From positions 62,001 through 126,000 of the forward strand of contig JAIUPH010000011.1 of assembly GCA_020161065.1 (NCBI GenBank): a DNA stretch of 64,000 nt. Direction: 5' to 3'. The notes below the pieces were generated by a model. It worked only from the letters and a program-made list of their open reading frames with translations, made no database searches and had not been told where the DNA came from. The stretch is from Pseudomonadota bacterium (GTDB taxonomy: Bacteria > Pseudomonadota > Gammaproteobacteria > Burkholderiales > Burkholderiaceae_C). Both the position numbers and the translations under genes were made by a program. This document shows, in pieces, positions 62,629 through 64,000 of this stretch. Positions within the stretch are counted from its first letter, which is position 1. Each line of letters opens with the position of its first letter.

Positions 62629-63314
62629 ATCGGCAGCAGGCTGAGGAAGACGCGGCCCAGCCAGCCCATCACTTGCGCATCGGCCTGGGCGCCGCGGCCG
62701 CGGTGCTCGAGCCGCACGTTGGCGATCTGCGTGCTGGGCACGGTGTTGCCGGCCTGGATGCTGCGCGGGTCGAGCTGGCCCGAGAAGCGCAGCGTGTCGA
62801 CGTTGTTGTTGACGCCGATCTGCTTCTCGCCGGCCACCAGCAGGTGGCCGTTGGGCAGCACCTCGCGCACGATCACGGTGATGGTGCCGGTGAAGTCGTT
62901 GCTGCTCTCGGTGGTGCCCTTGCCTTCGAAGGTGTTCGACCCGGTGGCCGAGGCGCTGGCGCGGCTCAGGCTCTTGACGAAGGGCAGCGCGCTGATGCCG
63001 CCGTCGACGGCGCCGTTCTTGTCGACCGAGCTGGTCGACTTGGCGCTGGCCGTGACCTTCTCGACGATCTGCACCGTCAGCGTGTCGCCGACCAGGCGCG
63101 CGCGCGGATCCTCGAACAGCGGCCGGTAGCTGGCGGCGCTGAAGATGGCGCCGGTGGGCACCGGCGCGGCCTGCGCCGGCGCGGCGGCCGGCAGCGGCTG
63201 CGGCTTGGTGTCGGTCATCTCCACCCGCGGGTACAGGAAGTCCTGCACCGTGCCCAGGCAGCCGGCCAGCGGCAGCGCCAGCAGCGCGATGCCTAACGAT
63301 CGAATCGAACGCAT
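62625..63314 (-). CDS. flgH: Flagellar L-ring protein FlgH
   Basis: Outer-membrane lipoprotein of 229 residues forming the L-ring. Lipobox LAGC (Cys at about 19), conserved GDTLTVQIVEKVTASAKS and GNLLVAGEK-like (NGHLLVAGEKQI) segments. ATG overlaps flgG stop (TGATG); its stop overlaps the flgI ATG. Confidence 0.96.
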   Translation of the reverse strand: MRSIRSLGIALLALPLAGCLGTVQDFLYPRVEMTDTKPQPLPAAAPAQAAPVPTGAIFSAASYRPLFEDPRARLVGDTLTVQIVEKVTASAKSTSSVDKNGAVDGGISALPFVKSLSRASASATGSNTFEGKGTTESSNDFTGTITVIVREVLPNGHLLVAGEKQIGVNNNVDTLRFSGQLDPRSIQAGNTVPSTQIANVRLEHRGRGAQADAQVMGWLGRVFLSLLPI

Positions 63315-64000
63315 CACAATTGCCCCAGCTTCTGCAGCATCTGGTCGGAGGTCTGGATGGCCTTCGAATTCAGCTCGTAGGCGCGCTGCGTCGCGATCAT
63401 CGAGACCAGTTCCTCCACCACGTTGACGTTGCTGCCCTCGACCATGCCTTGCGCCAGCGTGCCCAGGCCGGTGTTGCCCGGCGCCGCAGCCTGCGGCGCG
63501 CCGGAGCTGGCGCTCTCGGCGAACAGGTTGCCGCCGCGCGGCTCCAGGCCGGCCGGATTGATGAAGTTGGCGAGCTGGATCTGGCCCACCGTCTGCGCCG
63601 CGGTCTGCCCGGGCACGGTGGCGCTGACGGTGCCGTCCTGCGCGACGGTGACCTTCTGCGCGTTGGCCGGAATCGTGATGCCCGGCTGCAGCACCAGGCC
63701 GGCGTTGGTGACGAGCTGGCCGTTGGCGTCGATCTGGAACGAGCCGTCGCGCGTGTAGGCGGTGCTGCCGTCGGGCATGGTGATCTGGAAGAAGCCCTTG
63801 CCCTTGATGGCCAGGTCGAGGTCGCTGCTGCTTTGCTGCAGCGCGCCCTGGCTGAAGTTGCGCGTGGAAGCCGCCACGCGGGTGCCCAGGCCGACCTGCA
63901 ACCCGGTGGGCAGCACGCTTTGCGCGTCCACCGCCCCGCCGGTCTGGCGCAGGTTCTGGTACATCAGGTCTTCGAACACGACACCGCCACGCTTGAAGCC
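63314..64000 (-). CDS. flgG: Flagellar distal rod protein FlgG (partial, 5' end off window)
   Basis: C-terminal 228 residues of the distal rod protein. Visible: FEDLMYQNLRQTGG, the DLAIKGKGFFQI motif, GNLFAESASSG and the C-terminal helix EELVSMIATQRAYELNSKAIQTSD. The N-terminus and flgBCDEF would lie to the right. Confidence 0.96.
   Translation of the reverse strand, partial: GFKRGGVVFEDLMYQNLRQTGGAVDAQSVLPTGLQVGLGTRVAASTRNFSQGALQQSSSDLDLAIKGKGFFQITMPDGSTAYTRDGSFQIDANGQLVTNAGLVLQPGITIPANAQKVTVAQDGTVSATVPGQTAAQTVGQIQLANFINPAGLEPRGGNLFAESASSGAPQAAAPGNTGLGTLAQGMVEGSNVNVVEELVSMIATQRAYELNSKAIQTSDQMLQKLGQL

Overview
The window is about 70% GC and fully coding-dense, with both strands used and no rRNA, tRNA, phage, insertion sequence or CRISPR array visible. 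Gene content and order point to a beta-proteobacterium of the order Burkholderiales, probably near the Rubrivivax/Leptothrix/Ideonella-Comamonadaceae lineages: Bug-type (TctC) solute receptors, DUF3717/DUF1289 protein, trxB // ftsK-lolA-rarA, the CDP-glucoseen-reductase-like ferredoxin reductase, and the flgGHIJKL order. The assignment is inference from gene families; no marker gene is present that would fix the genus. No stretch over 300 bases lacks a gene. The longest gaps are 23706-23932, 50427-50648 and 18434-18629.

Region 1 (1-11034, minus strand) is one tightly coupled carbohydrate operon running from a candidate sigma70 promoter near 11045-11074. In order of transcription it encodes aldose 1-epimerase, SMP-30 lactonase, an SDR dehydrogenase, a deacetylase-type amidohydrolase, a D-threonine-aldolase/DSD1-type PLP enzyme, a Gfo/Idh/MocA dehydrogenase, a HpaI-type aldolase, a mandelate-racemase-type dehydratase, and a sugar ABC importer (ATPase, binding protein, permease running off the left edge). 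It looks like a non-phosphorylative sugar/sugar-acid pathway ending in pyruvate plus an aldehyde. The added amidohydrolase and PLP enzyme suggest an amide- or amine-bearing substrate.

Region 2 (11123-18433) holds an NAD-dependent epimerase, a ferredoxin reductase coupled to an orphan Bug receptor, a BamE-like lipoprotein, and livFGMH without a binding-protein gene. Region 3 (18630-25478) is housekeeping: rarA, lolA, ftsK, a Crp-like regulator, trxB, rpmB and rpmG. Region 4 (25502-32553) has a LysR regulator divergent from an acyl-CoA dehydrogenase / Bug receptor / CoA-transferase operon, then a TonB-dependent receptor behind a well-positioned FNR-type promoter. Region 5 (32560-40891) has terminator repeats, a fatty-acid desaturase, an acyl-CoA-synthetase-like gene divergent from an AraC regulator, rsmB, purN, trpS, a carboxylesterase and a DUF3717-DUF1289 protein.

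Region 6 (40888-45760) has a MATE exporter, a Cpx/Rst-like two-component system with a Spy/CpxP-type periplasmic protein, and a hypothetical protein. Region 7 (45875-57525) is a signalling island: a GGDEF cyclase, a REC-PAS-GGDEF-EAL protein, an Hpt protein, an orphan histidine kinase, an ANTAR response regulator paired with a 1233-residue multi-PAS HisKA_2 kinase, and an HDOD protein. It abuts region 8 (57538-64000), the distal flagellar operon flgG(partial)-H-I-J-K-L. The adjacency suggests that the signalling island helps control motility versus sessile life.
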